Part shown: positions 25,735 to 34,119 of the stretch, one piece after another | Layout of the letters: every line of letters begins with the position of its first letter | Numbering within the stretch: the first letter of the stretch is position 1 | Source of the DNA: JALZUV01 sp964654855 | GTDB taxonomy: Bacteria; Pseudomonadota; Alphaproteobacteria; Rickettsiales; JALZUV01 | Direction of reading: 5' to 3' | DNA length: 64,000 nt | Assembly: GCA_964654855.1 (NCBI GenBank) | Contig: CAZZJS010000002.1 | Location: 124,001 to 188,000 of the forward strand | The notes under the pieces: generated by a model | The model's input: only the letters and a program-made list of their open reading frames with translations | Told to the model about the DNA's origin: nothing | Databases searched by the model: none | Program-made: the position numbers and the translations under genes

Positions 25735-25862
25735 GCTTGCCCGTCTTTCTTCGCCTTATCCACCACTTTACGACGCTTTAAATTCGCACGTAACGCTGCT
25801 GCCAATTGAGGCTTAGGCTTTTTGTGATTTGGTTGTGACTGTGATTTAGCGGGTTTCTTCAT
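25731..25862 (-). CDS. Very small basic protein, first gene of the tdh operon
   Basis: 43 residues, MKKPAKSQSQPNHKKPK at the start and LAAALRANLKRRKVVDKAKK in the second half. Too short for most ORF callers, but the frame is overlapped exactly by the next gene (stop TGA / start TTG) and the motif LRANLKRRK recurs in small alphaproteobacterial proteins as I recall them. Probably real; function unknown. Confidence 0.6.
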   Translation of the reverse strand: MKKPAKSQSQPNHKKPKPQLAAALRANLKRRKVVDKAKKDGQA

Positions 25863-26044
25863 TGCGCAAAACTATACCACAAATGCGTGTGTTTTTCAAT
25901 TGAGCAAATAAAATAAACTGCGTTTAAAAATATAAATGACCAATTGTCATTAAAACTTCACCTTTTTAGAAATAAAAATAGGGTAAAATGGCACCTTATT
26001 TTGCATTTTTCTGAAGTGATTTTCACTCATTTTATGAGTCCTAA

Positions 26045-26066
26045 ATTAATAGGACACTTCAGGTAT
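26045..26066 (+). promoter_or_regulatory. Leader hairpins before the 26129 gene
   Basis: GTCCTAAATTAATAGGAC (hairpin, 26037-26054) is followed by TATAAT-like sequence at about 26062-26068. A second hairpin CTTGAG-aaaac-CTCAAG spans 26094-26110, ending 18 nt before the ATG. No ribosome binding site follows. Confidence 0.45.
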
Positions 26067-26128
26067 AATATATATTTATTTAAAACCCAAAAGCTTGAGA
26101 AAACCTCAAGTTATAAAATCAGTTTTCT

Positions 26129-26599
26129 ATGAAAAAGATCATGTTAATTGCAGTCTTTTTGATTGCGGTATTCTTTAATGGCAATGCTCAAGTTTTATCC
26201 TTGAGCGATTTCTACCATTTGAATGCTATGGTTATTACAGACCATTCATATTCAACTATAAGTGTTGATACATTTGGGGAGAATCGATTGGTAATATTGG
26301 TAAAATCTCCCGAAAGACACGAAACGGATGAGGGGGAATGGTACCAATATCTCCATATCTGGGAAGAACCATGGGGAGGTATAGGGGGCTACCATTGGGG
26401 ATTTTTTCTCCGTCACGGGGAAGCACTCCCTGAGCCTGAAAGGTTGGATATGGCAGCATATTTCGCTATAGAAGTAGCGGAAGAGCCTCCCGCAAGTATT
26501 ATTGTAGATGGAATTAAAACCTCCGTTTACAAAACCACTTACGAGGGACCGTTCGAACCCGAGCCGGCTCCAGTCTATTTTTGGTTCATTATGTTTTAA
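26129..26599 (+). CDS. Secreted Bacteroidota-like protein, unknown
   Basis: 156 residues. Signal peptide KKIMLIAVFLIAVFF ending in NAQ at about 19-21, the cleavage style common in Bacteroidota. The mature part is rich in Trp, Tyr and Glu and not recognised. There is no Shine-Dalgarno, and a hairpin ends 18 nt before the start. It stands alone, closed by a strong terminator. Cleavage style, leader and isolation suggest horizontal transfer. Confidence 0.6.
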   Translation: MKKIMLIAVFLIAVFFNGNAQVLSLSDFYHLNAMVITDHSYSTISVDTFGENRLVILVKSPERHETDEGEWYQYLHIWEEPWGGIGGYHWGFFLRHGEALPEPERLDMAAYFAIEVAEEPPASIIVDGIKTSVYKTTYEGPFEPEPAPVYFWFIMF

Positions 26600-26616
26600 C
26601 GTAATGAATCAAAAAA

Positions 26617-26658
26617 TAAAAAACCTCGCATTAGCTGTTGCTTTTGCGAGGTTTTCTT
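26617..26658. terminator. Bidirectional hairpin terminator
   Basis: AAAACCTCGCA (26620-26630) pairs with TGCGAGGTTTT (26645-26655), 14-nt loop, A run before and T-rich after. Serves the secreted protein gene and the convergent 26659 gene. Confidence 0.85.
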
Positions 26659-27333
26659 TTACTTCTTTTTTATTTTCAGCTTCAGCGATTTATATTTTGC
26701 TTTATCAAAATAAAAACGTGTCCAAAGCCGTTTACCTTCTCCTTTATCTTCTTGATGCTCTGCCATATGGTCGAGCCTCTCTTTTTGGCTCGCTTCCCAT
26801 TCATCCTTAATATCTTTGGGTGCTTTATCGATAATTTCTACCGGTGCCTGATAGTTATCCTCCACATCAACCACCATCACCCTACCCAGCCGCGTCCCTT
26901 TTTTAATCGTATGCTTGCCCTGCTCTGTCAGTTTTAATGTCAGATAAATGGGATAAGTTAGCGCGTCCGGTTCTATCAATGCGGTCATGGCTGTAAATCG
27001 CGAATCAAATTCATTCGGTACCGGCATAAATAAAAGTTGCTTCTTTTCCTTTTTCGGTAATTTCCAAATATAGCCGAGCGTGAAAGTGAGCGAACCCAAA
27101 CCAAAATGACTTTGCGCAATTTCTTCGCCAGTTAAAACCTTTACCGTCTCTTTCTCTTCACCCCCACCCCATTCATAGGTCACGTCTAGCGGGCAAAGAA
27201 TATCCAAGCCCAATTCATTCGCGACGGCGAGTGGTAAGCAGCGATAGGCATGTGCATTCATCCACTCTCGAAATCGAGAAGGTGATTCTAAATCACAGGA
27301 TTGCTGCGGAGGGTTAGATCGATAAAGTAACAT
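26659..27333 (-). CDS. DUF6065-like protein
   Basis: 224 residues. The segment HAYRCLPLAVANELGLDILCPLDVTYEWGGG (about 29-60) and GSLTFTLGYIWKLP match my memory of the DUF6065 family, whose function is unknown. C-terminal 40 residues are highly charged and end in Lys-rich KSLKLKIKKK. No signal peptide. It is convergent with the secreted protein gene and shares its terminator. Confidence 0.55.
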   Translation of the reverse strand: MLLYRSNPPQQSCDLESPSRFREWMNAHAYRCLPLAVANELGLDILCPLDVTYEWGGGEEKETVKVLTGEEIAQSHFGLGSLTFTLGYIWKLPKKEKKQLLFMPVPNEFDSRFTAMTALIEPDALTYPIYLTLKLTEQGKHTIKKGTRLGRVMVVDVEDNYQAPVEIIDKAPKDIKDEWEASQKERLDHMAEHQEDKGEGKRLWTRFYFDKAKYKSLKLKIKKK

Positions 27334-27442
27334 AATATGGATAAGGGCTCATAAGTGGGTGGATAGTTTTTCTATCATATTTTCATCAATCATCTACCTA
27401 AGATATTTGGAGAAATTGCACAGATGCATTATGTAGTCTCTC

Positions 27443-27967
27443 ATGTTCTCCCGTTATAAAAGAACCCTACGAGACCTACTGATTATCGCAGCATTTATCT
27501 TTATTGGTTGGTGGATGGGCGGCTATGATGGCATGAGTGAATATGATTATTCAGGCATTCCTACTATTATTGATGGTGATTCAATTGAGCTAGAGCACAT
27601 GCAAATACGGCTTTTTGGTATTGATGCACCGGAAATTGATCAAGAATGCCGCAAGGGCAAAACCTTTTATGCATGCGGTTCACAATCTAGAAAACATCTG
27701 CGCAAATTGATTGGCTCCTCATTGGTAGAATGTCACGAAGAAGAGGTAGATCGTTATGATCGAGCCGTTGCAGAGTGCTACGTTAAAGGCAAAAACTTGA
27801 GCAGTGAAATGGTCAGAGCTGGCTGGGCAGTATCCTATATAAATTATGCAAGCCCGTTTTTGAAAGAAGAGACAGAAGCCCAAAAACACAAACGCGGTTT
27901 ATGGCAAGGCGACTTTCAAGAACCTTCAGAGTATCGCAGCGACAATCAAATAAACTTCGATTGGTGA
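27443..27967 (+). CDS. Staphylococcal-nuclease-like (thermonuclease) protein, membrane anchored
   Basis: 174 residues. N-terminal membrane helix about 10-27 (LLIIAAFIFIGWWMGGY), then SNase domain: DGDSIELEHMQIRLFGIDAPEIDQEC, with catalytic Arg/Asp/Glu equivalents in IRLFGIDAPE and EEVDRYDRAVAECYV; ends HKRGLWQGDF, the usual family close. Probably a periplasm-facing Ca-dependent nuclease. Two Cys pairs may form disulphides. Confidence 0.86.
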   Translation: MFSRYKRTLRDLLIIAAFIFIGWWMGGYDGMSEYDYSGIPTIIDGDSIELEHMQIRLFGIDAPEIDQECRKGKTFYACGSQSRKHLRKLIGSSLVECHEEEVDRYDRAVAECYVKGKNLSSEMVRAGWAVSYINYASPFLKEETEAQKHKRGLWQGDFQEPSEYRSDNQINFDW

Positions 27968-28171
27968 TGCTAATATATATAGCTTAAAACTCTAGTGATC
28001 GGCGAGATCATGACTGCTCTTGACCATATCAAGTATAGTTTGGTGTGACTTCCAGTAAAAAAGAAAAGCTTTATCAACAAAAATTTTGAGAAATTTCCAA
28101 TAAAAACCCTCAAACTCTAAAAGTTAGATTAGCTTACTGCATAAATTCATATGTCTTAAGGTCGTCAAAAA

Positions 28172-28837
28172 TTAATCTGCTACGAAAATCATCTCAACAC
28201 TACTTGTCGATGAGAGATCGTAGTCAAGGCCCGCACCTCCAACTCTTTGCCCAACCTTTCCGCTATTGCCAATTCCATCATCTATTTTTAAATCAATAGA
28301 ATATGCCTCATTTTCTTGAAATCCGCTTACTGGCTTAGTTGATTCACAATCAGGCGCAGCGAGCACAATTGCAATATTGGTGTCAAATGGTGTACTTCCG
28401 CTTGATATATAGAATTTTCCATCGCTAATTGCTGTATCCGGTAATGATGGATCTATCAGACAATCCCCGCTATCCCATGTTGGGGTATAGTTTCCTGCAA
28501 CGATTCCTGATTTGGATAAATGCTCCCATGCTCTCAAGCCTTCTTCTCCAGTAACTACCCCGTCAGCATTACCATCACATGGGTTACCTAATGAATCGTC
28601 GACACATGCTGGCCAGTAGCTGGTCGCATTACCCATATCACCAGGTAATGTATTATATTTCAGCTTAAAAGTGTTAATTGCCACTTTGTATTTATTCACA
28701 TCTGAGATGACAGAGTTAAGTTCTGCGCTGCGAATTAATTCCTGCCCAGCGGTAATACCACCAATGATTAAGCCAATAATTACCAGCACAATGGAGAGTT
28801 CCAGTAATGTGAACCCCTCCTCTCTTTGTCTACTCAT
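28172..28837 (-). CDS. Pilin-like protein with prepilin cleavage motif, copy 1
   Basis: 221 residues. Leader SRQREEG is cut before F9 in GFTLLELSIVLVII; the hydrophobic helix spans about 9-30. The following block, LIRSAELNSVISDVNKYKVAINTFKLKYNTLPGDM, is nearly constant among the copies. An EF-hand-type loop DGNADGVVTGEE (D1, N3, D5, G6, E12) lies about residues 88-100, echoing calcium loops of GspG-type pseudopilins. The C-terminal part is variable and ends VEMIFVAD. Divergent from copy 2, 131 bp apart. No pilus assembly genes nearby. Confidence 0.85.
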   Translation of the reverse strand: MSRQREEGFTLLELSIVLVIIGLIIGGITAGQELIRSAELNSVISDVNKYKVAINTFKLKYNTLPGDMGNATSYWPACVDDSLGNPCDGNADGVVTGEEGLRAWEHLSKSGIVAGNYTPTWDSGDCLIDPSLPDTAISDGKFYISSGSTPFDTNIAIVLAAPDCESTKPVSGFQENEAYSIDLKIDDGIGNSGKVGQRVGGAGLDYDLSSTSSVEMIFVAD

Positions 28838-28961
28838 TCTAGAGCAATATAGTTAATCAATTATGTCTAAAAGATAAAATGCTAAATAAGTAGAAACTAG
28901 GACTGGGAAAAGGAGAAGTAAGCATTAACCTTTTTCTCACTGTATTATTATATTATAATCT

Positions 28962-28985
28962 CTAGGATATGGATATGGATATGGA
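28962..28985 (+). repeat. Hexanucleotide repeat over a start codon
   Basis: GGATAT occurs about three times in a row at 28965-28982, with the pilin copy 2 ATG in it. As the unit is six bases, gain or loss would change leader length by two residues without a frameshift. Confidence 0.7.
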
Positions 28986-29760
28986 TAGCCTTGACTGTGC
29001 GCAGAATAAGCAAGGCTTTACGCTGTTAGAGCTTTCGATTGTACTTGTCATTATTGGACTGATAATTGGCGGGGTAACCGTCGGGCAAGAGTTGATACGT
29101 AGTGCCGAGTTAAATTCTGTCATAAGCGATTTGAATAAATACAAAGTGGGGGTTAATACGTTCAAGCTGAAATATAGTGCTTTACCAGGTGATATGGATA
29201 ATGCGACGGCTTATTGGGGTATAGCCGACGGTACAACCGGCATTGGAGCGCCATGTATTCATGCTGATGATACTGGCGAAGCAACATGCAACGGAGACGG
29301 AGATGGATCTGTAGAATATCCCTACGAAGCAGTACGTTTTTGGCAACATCTTGGCAATGCTCAGGTTATTTCAGGAGATTATCCAGGGTCTAGGGATCAA
29401 ACAAGTGTGCCCCAAAGCCGGTTTGAAGGTGCTTATTGGTATGTTGATGATTATGGAATATGCCCTTCAGCATTATGTTCTGGGGCTCTTTTTAATGGAA
29501 ATTATGGCAACACCCTCAAACTTGGTGATGAGGGTAATGTAGGTGGTGGTATACTTGATCCTAAAATACTGCCTGAGGATGCCTTTTCTATAGATAGTAA
29601 AATTGACGACGGCTTGCCTGGAAGAGGCGAAGTCCGTGCAGGAAATAGAAGTAGCCTTGATTCTTGTACTACAACAGACGATGAATCACAAACAGATGCA
29701 AATTATCTGGTGAGTTCCTCAGATCCAGATTGCGCTCTTTTCTTTCCGCAAGCATTTTAA
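28969..29760 (+). CDS. Pilin-like protein with prepilin cleavage motif, copy 2
   Basis: 263 residues. The ATG lies inside a GGATAT repeat, giving three in-frame ATGGAT codon pairs, so starts at 28969, 28975 and 28981 are all possible; the leader is cut before the F of GFTLLELSIVLVII. Constant block LIRSAELNSVISDLNKYKVGVNTFKLKYSALPGDM as in copy 1; Ca-loop-like NGDGDGSVEY. The variable end has several Cys residues and closes SSDPDCALFFPQAF. Confidence 0.85.
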   Translation: MDMDMDSLDCAQNKQGFTLLELSIVLVIIGLIIGGVTVGQELIRSAELNSVISDLNKYKVGVNTFKLKYSALPGDMDNATAYWGIADGTTGIGAPCIHADDTGEATCNGDGDGSVEYPYEAVRFWQHLGNAQVISGDYPGSRDQTSVPQSRFEGAYWYVDDYGICPSALCSGALFNGNYGNTLKLGDEGNVGGGILDPKILPEDAFSIDSKIDDGLPGRGEVRAGNRSSLDSCTTTDDESQTDANYLVSSSDPDCALFFPQAF

Positions 29761-29804
29761 TTTTAGCCCCGCCGCAGCACGCTATTCACATAATGCTCCT
29801 TCAT

Positions 29805-30098
29805 TCAGTATTGCCTAATAAGCTTAGAACTCTGCTTCAACGCATAGGCAATAGCCCCACAATAGGCAGTACCGTTATCACTGGCAGAAACATACTCTTG
29901 ATGCATTATCTCTAGCCACTCACTCATCTCTTCTGGCGTTTGCGGTCTTAGTGACAGCACTTTATCGTCCGATTCAGAAAGCCACCGCTCTGCCTCTGCA
30001 TGGCCTTTGGGGTCATTCTTCTCATCAACAGTAGAGAAATGCGGAATTGCATCTCGTACGTTCTGGATGACTGCGGTGGTGGTTTGGGTGGTTTTCAT
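29805..30098 (-). CDS. Small protein, unknown
   Basis: 97 residues, not recognised. Polar, with no membrane helix or signal peptide; helical segments SEWLEIMHQEYVSAS and AIAYALKQSSKL. It lies between pilin copy 2 (convergent) and tRNA-Thr on the same strand. Codon usage looks ordinary, but the length leaves some doubt. Confidence 0.5.
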   Translation of the reverse strand: MKTTQTTTAVIQNVRDAIPHFSTVDEKNDPKGHAEAERWLSESDDKVLSLRPQTPEEMSEWLEIMHQEYVSASDNGTAYCGAIAYALKQSSKLIRQY

Positions 30099-30198
30099 AT
30101 CACTATCCTTTTCGATTGGTTTTTAACTCTAGTGCTACTTATTTGCTACTTAGAAATATTATCGAAAAAGATGAAATCTATTAAACTATTGATTTATA

Positions 30199-30273
30199 TG
30201 GTGCCGCCGGGGAGAATTGAACTCCCGACCTCGTCATTACCAATGACGCGCTCTACCACTGAGCTACGGCGGC
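30199..30273 (-). tRNA. tRNA-Thr (anticodon GGU)
   Basis: 75 nt including an encoded 3' CCA. Acceptor stem GCCGCCG/CGGCGGC, D-arm GTAGCTCAGTGGTAGAGC, anticodon stem CGTCA/TGACG with loop TTGGTAA, T-arm with GTTCAATTC. Anticodon GGU reads ACC and ACU. No integrase or duplicated 3' end is seen beside it. Confidence 0.95.
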
Positions 30274-30346
30274 CAGCCTTGAGGGCGCTAGATACAACAA
30301 TGTTTGTGCGCTATCAAGCGTTGGATGGTACAATCACCATAAAATT

Positions 30347-30859
30347 TTAATGAGAATGGCCTTGATGGCTCTGCTGTTTAACGTTTTTACGCTCGCTTTT
30401 GATTTTCTTTGCCCAAGCATTTGGCATTTCATCTTTAAGGACATTGGGTGCTTTAGGCGGCACATAATTGCGCTGTGTCTGACTTCTCGGCAGACCATTC
30501 TTACCGCGTTCCGACGAACGAGCCGATTGTGAAAGCTCTATCATTTCTTCTTGTTCATTGCGAATATGAGTTTGCTCAATTGAATTGGAAATTCCCTTAC
30601 GCACTCCCCCCACTACGGCTCCCGTGCCCATAGCCAAAGCACCAACTCCTGTAAAAATAGGTGCCATAAAATTCAGAAAAGCGGTAAGTCCTACCGTCAA
30701 CGCATTAGTCGTAGCTGCCCCAACAAAAACAGGGGCAGTACCCAAGCCAGCTGTCGCAGCAATCAATCCTACGCTTCCTACGATCACCGCGCCGATCAAG
30801 GCTCCTTTAGCCGCACCGCGTACTGCGCCAGAAAGAAATCCTGTGATCGAATCAGCCAT
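30347..30859 (-). CDS. Glycine-zipper membrane protein, unknown (short)
   Basis: 170 residues. Residues about 10-95 form a hydrophobic hairpin with the motif RGAAKGALIGAVIVGSVG (RG-x3-G-x3-G spacing) and Ala/Gly-rich repeats up to GTGAVVGG. The C-terminal half is soluble, polar, ending SHQGHSH. Resembles a single module of the 620-aa neighbour, whose stop is 2 nt upstream. Membrane location by hydropathy; function unknown. No signal peptide. Confidence 0.65.
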   Translation of the reverse strand: MADSITGFLSGAVRGAAKGALIGAVIVGSVGLIAATAGLGTAPVFVGAATTNALTVGLTAFLNFMAPIFTGVGALAMGTGAVVGGVRKGISNSIEQTHIRNEQEEMIELSQSARSSERGKNGLPRSQTQRNYVPPKAPNVLKDEMPNAWAKKIKSERKNVKQQSHQGHSH

Positions 30860-30861
30860 CG

Positions 30862-32724
30862 TTACTGTCTCTGCATCCCTTGCGTTGCTGCATCGACTTC
30901 TTGATCTGCTAATTGTTGCTTAAAATTGCGCGAACCTCGGTCAAGTATCTCATCCACTGCACATGATTTTTCAGATTCTTCTTGGCGAACAGGTTCTTTC
31001 TTTTCGACCGTTTCACAATGCGAAACAGGTTCTGGCTTCACTTCACAATGCGCTGCTTCTTTCTCTTCGCTTTGCTGCGCTGCTACTTGTTGTTCCGCCA
31101 AACGCTCGCGAGGAGCCAACTCACCTTCAGACAAATGCGTATGATTCGGTAGATTTTCATAAAAAGCTTGTTCGTTTACGCCAGAATGTGCTTGTAATGG
31201 CGGCACGGCCCGCTGTTGTTCTACTGCCTTGCTTACACCTACATGATCTAAATAATGCTCCGCCAGCTCTGAACGTGGCGACATAAGCGGGATATTACCT
31301 TGAGTTTTAACTTCTGGGTGATTTGTACCCGGCGCAAAAGCACCATGGTAAATTCCATCGGCAAATTCGTGGAGCGTCTCTGTTACTTTAGGACCTAGGC
31401 CAAAGCTCATTCCTACCATACCGAAAGTCGCTGCACCCAAACTAGGCGCTAAATAAGGCACCGCACCTAATGAGAGCAACCCAGCAACGCCGCCAGCAAG
31501 TGGCGCTAAGGCTAAACCTGCTACTGCGCCTAAAACACCCATAATAATCGCCACTCGCGGATTAAAGGCGGGTTTAGTCTGCGCTGTAGGAGGCGTTAAT
31601 TCAGGATCCGCCTGACGACGTTTAATGATATTAAATTCTGCTTCATCAAAGCCTAGCTCTATACCCTTGCGCATCGCGCGTGTTCGCTCATGGAACACCT
31701 CATGTACATGACTATGTCCGCCTGCTTCCGAGAATGCCTCACTAAAGAAGTCGCTTGAATGATGCATAGTAAAGGCCAGAACACCTCCAAAAATTGCAGC
31801 TGCACCCACACCTGAAGCGGAAAGAGCAAATACGGCAATACCGCCCAGTAATGTTCCTAATACTCCACCTGCGACGATCCCTCCAACAAGACCACGCGCA
31901 TTTCCTGCAAAACCAGCCTCAAAGGCTTTCTTAAAATAACCATTTTGTAATCGATAGAATTCTTCCTGACGCTGCAAGCTAGTCAAGACAGGCGTTGGCC
32001 CTTGCTCGCCAATCATACGGTAACGCGTTCTATCTTGTGCAAGCTCCGACTCTGAAGGAGAAGATAGCTTTCCTTGCAGCATACGATCGGTCACATTAAA
32101 CACACTCTTAAAGTAGCTACGGTTAATACCGAATGAGCTACCAATAATACTTCCCAACATGATAGGGGCTACAATCGGCGCTGCGGCGGCTAAACCACCT
32201 ACATGCAGTGTCATCAGCCCTGCTAGCCCAGCATGCCCTGCTAATGCCCCCAGACCGCCTCCTAACAAGCCACCTGTTAACCCTACACGGCCATGGAAGA
32301 GCTTTCCTACATCGCGATCAGCTGGCACCTCGTAATGGTGACCATAACCCGGTGCAGGGGAATCATAAGAAATTTCGGGTAATTCAGGATATCGCTCCTG
32401 TAACTCCAATTCTGCTAATTGCGACGATACGTTACCTGCCGCATTACCCAAACGCCCCATTAAGCTTGCCGCCATTAAGCCTGTAAATACTGAAAAACCA
32501 GCCGTTACAACACTTAAGCTAGCCGTTATACCCGCTACAACACCAACGGCGCCCAATGCCCACAGGCCAGCACCAATCATCGCGCCAACGACACAGCCTA
32601 CCACAAGCCCACGGATAATACCTCGCGTGTGCCCCTTATAGGCGCTCCAACCCATTTTGTAATATGGGCTGCCATGATCCGCATCATGCGGATCGTAAGC
32701 GTTATGTTCGGTCGTTTGGCTCAT
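30862..32724 (-). CDS. Multi-module glycine-zipper membrane protein, unknown
   Basis: 620 residues, not recognised. Four hydrophobic Gly/Ala-rich modules at about 34-93, 141-199, 275-318 and 388-443 are separated by charged linkers; modules start with [T/A]RG-x3-G-x3-G-x3-G (GHTRGIIRGLVVG, NARGLVGGIVAG). A His-rich stretch (GGHSHVHEVFHERTR) lies about 335-350, and residues 470-620 are polar, Glu-rich and probably disordered. No signal peptide or enzymatic motif. Forms a two-gene unit with 30347. Confidence 0.7.
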   Translation of the reverse strand: MSQTTEHNAYDPHDADHGSPYYKMGWSAYKGHTRGIIRGLVVGCVVGAMIGAGLWALGAVGVVAGITASLSVVTAGFSVFTGLMAASLMGRLGNAAGNVSSQLAELELQERYPELPEISYDSPAPGYGHHYEVPADRDVGKLFHGRVGLTGGLLGGGLGALAGHAGLAGLMTLHVGGLAAAAPIVAPIMLGSIIGSSFGINRSYFKSVFNVTDRMLQGKLSSPSESELAQDRTRYRMIGEQGPTPVLTSLQRQEEFYRLQNGYFKKAFEAGFAGNARGLVGGIVAGGVLGTLLGGIAVFALSASGVGAAAIFGGVLAFTMHHSSDFFSEAFSEAGGHSHVHEVFHERTRAMRKGIELGFDEAEFNIIKRRQADPELTPPTAQTKPAFNPRVAIIMGVLGAVAGLALAPLAGGVAGLLSLGAVPYLAPSLGAATFGMVGMSFGLGPKVTETLHEFADGIYHGAFAPGTNHPEVKTQGNIPLMSPRSELAEHYLDHVGVSKAVEQQRAVPPLQAHSGVNEQAFYENLPNHTHLSEGELAPRERLAEQQVAAQQSEEKEAAHCEVKPEPVSHCETVEKKEPVRQEESEKSCAVDEILDRGSRNFKQQLADQEVDAATQGMQRQ

Positions 32725-32942
32725 TTAGTCATATTTCTCCACTGTTTAGTATAAAGAAATCATAACTTTAGCAGTGTTACAGTTTTATGAAGATTGAGAA
32801 CCCTAATACACAGCTCAAACTTGAGCAGAAAGGCAGAAAATAATATTTAAATTCAAATAGATACTACGGAGAGAAGCCATCTTTTATGAGTGCCGTGAGG
32901 CGCAGAAAAAACTGATTTAAAGTGCAGAAAAACTTAAAAGCA

Positions 32943-32975
32943 TAAAAAAAGGGGCCCTTTCGGACCCCTTTAATT
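32943..32975 (-). terminator. Rho-independent terminator of the OmpA-family gene
   Basis: On the minus strand GGGGTCC-GAAA-GGGCCCC is followed by seven T; it sits 18-45 nt after the stop of the gene at 32993. Confidence 0.88.
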
Positions 32976-32992
32976 TTTCTAATCGTTTGAAA

Positions 32993-33550
32993 TTAGTTCT
33001 TTTTCTGGAAACGAATTTCAACACGACGGTTAGGCTGTTGACAAGCGATATCGCCACCACAACCTTCAGCAAATTTAGACGTTTCACCTTTACCAGTGAG
33101 AGTCGTTGCTGTTGTGTTTAGATAACCTTTGCTCGCTAGATAGCGTTTTGTAGCAATAGAACGACGCTTAGAAAGCGCTTTGTTGTAAGCTGGGTTACCG
33201 ATTGGATCAGCGTAACCAATAAGCGTTGCTTTCGTTACATTACCTTTAGCAAGGATATTTTCAGCGATGTAGTCTAACTTTGCTTTCGCTTTTGCAGTCA
33301 AACGTGCGCTATCAAATGGGAAGTAAATGTTACGTTCGTCAGTTGTGAAGAACACACCATCACAGTTATAGCCATTGTTAGTCCAATCAACATGGACACA
33401 GTTGCCACGAGCATCACGAATAATGTTACCACGCTCATCAACGAGAACGTTATAGTTACCATCGTCGCAGAAAGCGCTAGCAGCGAAAGGGGTAGCAAGC
33501 ATAGCAGCAGTAGTTGCTACAAGTGCAGTTGCTTTGATACGGTTAAACAT
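32993..33550 (-). CDS. OmpA-family peptidoglycan-binding protein
   Basis: 185 residues. Signal peptide with cleavage near ASAFC (about 24-26), then a Cys-containing linker (about 27-68) and an OmpA C-terminal domain: NIYFPFDSARLTAKAKAKLDYIAENI, LIGYADPIGNPAYNKALSKRRSIATKRYL and PNRRVEIRF, which bind diaminopimelate of peptidoglycan. No beta-barrel, so a periplasmic or surface-linker protein (Pal-like). The SD AGGAG is 8 nt before the start and a good sigma-70-type promoter lies upstream. Confidence 0.88.
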   Translation of the reverse strand: MFNRIKATALVATTAAMLATPFAASAFCDDGNYNVLVDERGNIIRDARGNCVHVDWTNNGYNCDGVFFTTDERNIYFPFDSARLTAKAKAKLDYIAENILAKGNVTKATLIGYADPIGNPAYNKALSKRRSIATKRYLASKGYLNTTATTLTGKGETSKFAEGCGGDIACQQPNRRVEIRFQKKN

Positions 33551-33601
33551 AGAAAACTCCTATATGTTTTAAGTAATTTGTATTGGGCGTATTTGAACCA
33601 C

Positions 33602-33629
33602 AAATTAGGTATTTTGGGCTCGCTGTCAA
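33602..33629 (-). promoter_or_regulatory. Promoter of the OmpA-family gene
   Basis: Minus strand TTGACA (33624-33629) and TAATTT (33602-33607) with 16-bp spacing, followed by a 52-nt leader with an AGGAG site before the ATG at 33550. Confidence 0.65.
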
Positions 33630-33726
33630 ATAGAAACACTCGCTAAAACTGAATTTATCAGTCCTTTACGACTGTTATCCACAACCCTGTGCCATAAAAG
33701 CCGCAGATTCTGTGGTGTTTAGGTTA

Positions 33727-33978
33727 CTACAATAATTCGTCTAATTTGCCCGATTTATTTAGCTTATCGAGGTCATCAAAGCCTCCAATATGCTTATCAT
33801 CGATAAAAATTTGTGGAACCGTGCGCATTCCACCTGCTTTTTCGACTAATTTTTCACGCATCCCCATGTCATCCGTCACATCGATTTCTTCAAAACTCTG
33901 CCCTTTGCGCTTAAGTAAATCTTTTGCACGCACACAGTAAGGACAATAATTTGTCGAATATACTTCAATTTTAGCCAT
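33727..33978 (-). CDS. grxC: Glutaredoxin 3
   Basis: 83 residues. Dithiol glutaredoxin with active site CPYC in YSTNYCPYCVRAK, the cis-Pro loop TVPQIFID and GGFDDLDKL near the end, all as in GrxC. Reduces disulphides with glutathione in the cytoplasm. The neighbouring carboxylase gene ends 142 bp upstream on the same strand; a long hairpin separates them. Confidence 0.93.
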   Translation of the reverse strand: MAKIEVYSTNYCPYCVRAKDLLKRKGQSFEEIDVTDDMGMREKLVEKAGGMRTVPQIFIDDKHIGGFDDLDKLNKSGKLDELL

Positions 33979-34005
33979 ATCTTCTCATTTCATTTTAGTC
34001 ATTCG

Positions 34006-34114
34006 CTAGTGCGGAGCGAAAATACGTTTCTTGTGAGCATCGCGCTGCGCAGTGTAGTTATTAATCTACATAAGCAAGCGAGCGCAACAAAAACTTATTT
34101 GCAGCCCGCGCTAG
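34006..34114. repeat. Long imperfect palindrome between pccB and grxC
   Basis: Arms of about 50 bp from CTAGTGCGGAGCG (34006-) to CGCGCTAG (34107-34114) close on TGTAG-ttattaat-CTACA (34053-34070). By eye about 70 percent of positions pair. The inner sequence AAGCAAGCGAGCGCAAC resembles the dispersed repeat copies A and B, so it may be a related element. Folded as RNA it would end 5 nt after the pccB stop. Confidence 0.65.
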
Positions 34115-34119
34115 TAGAA

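Noticed and set aside
27968..28171. Possible regulatory RNA after the nuclease gene
   Set aside because: A/T-rich with only weak inverted repeats and no T run; nothing convincing.
30199..30273. tRNA-Thr as an integration site
   Set aside because: No integrase and no repeated 3' tRNA end found in the neighbourhood.
32725..32942. Short GCAGAAA repeats upstream of the glycine-zipper gene
   Set aside because: Four scattered heptamers without spacing or symmetry; not a CRISPR array.
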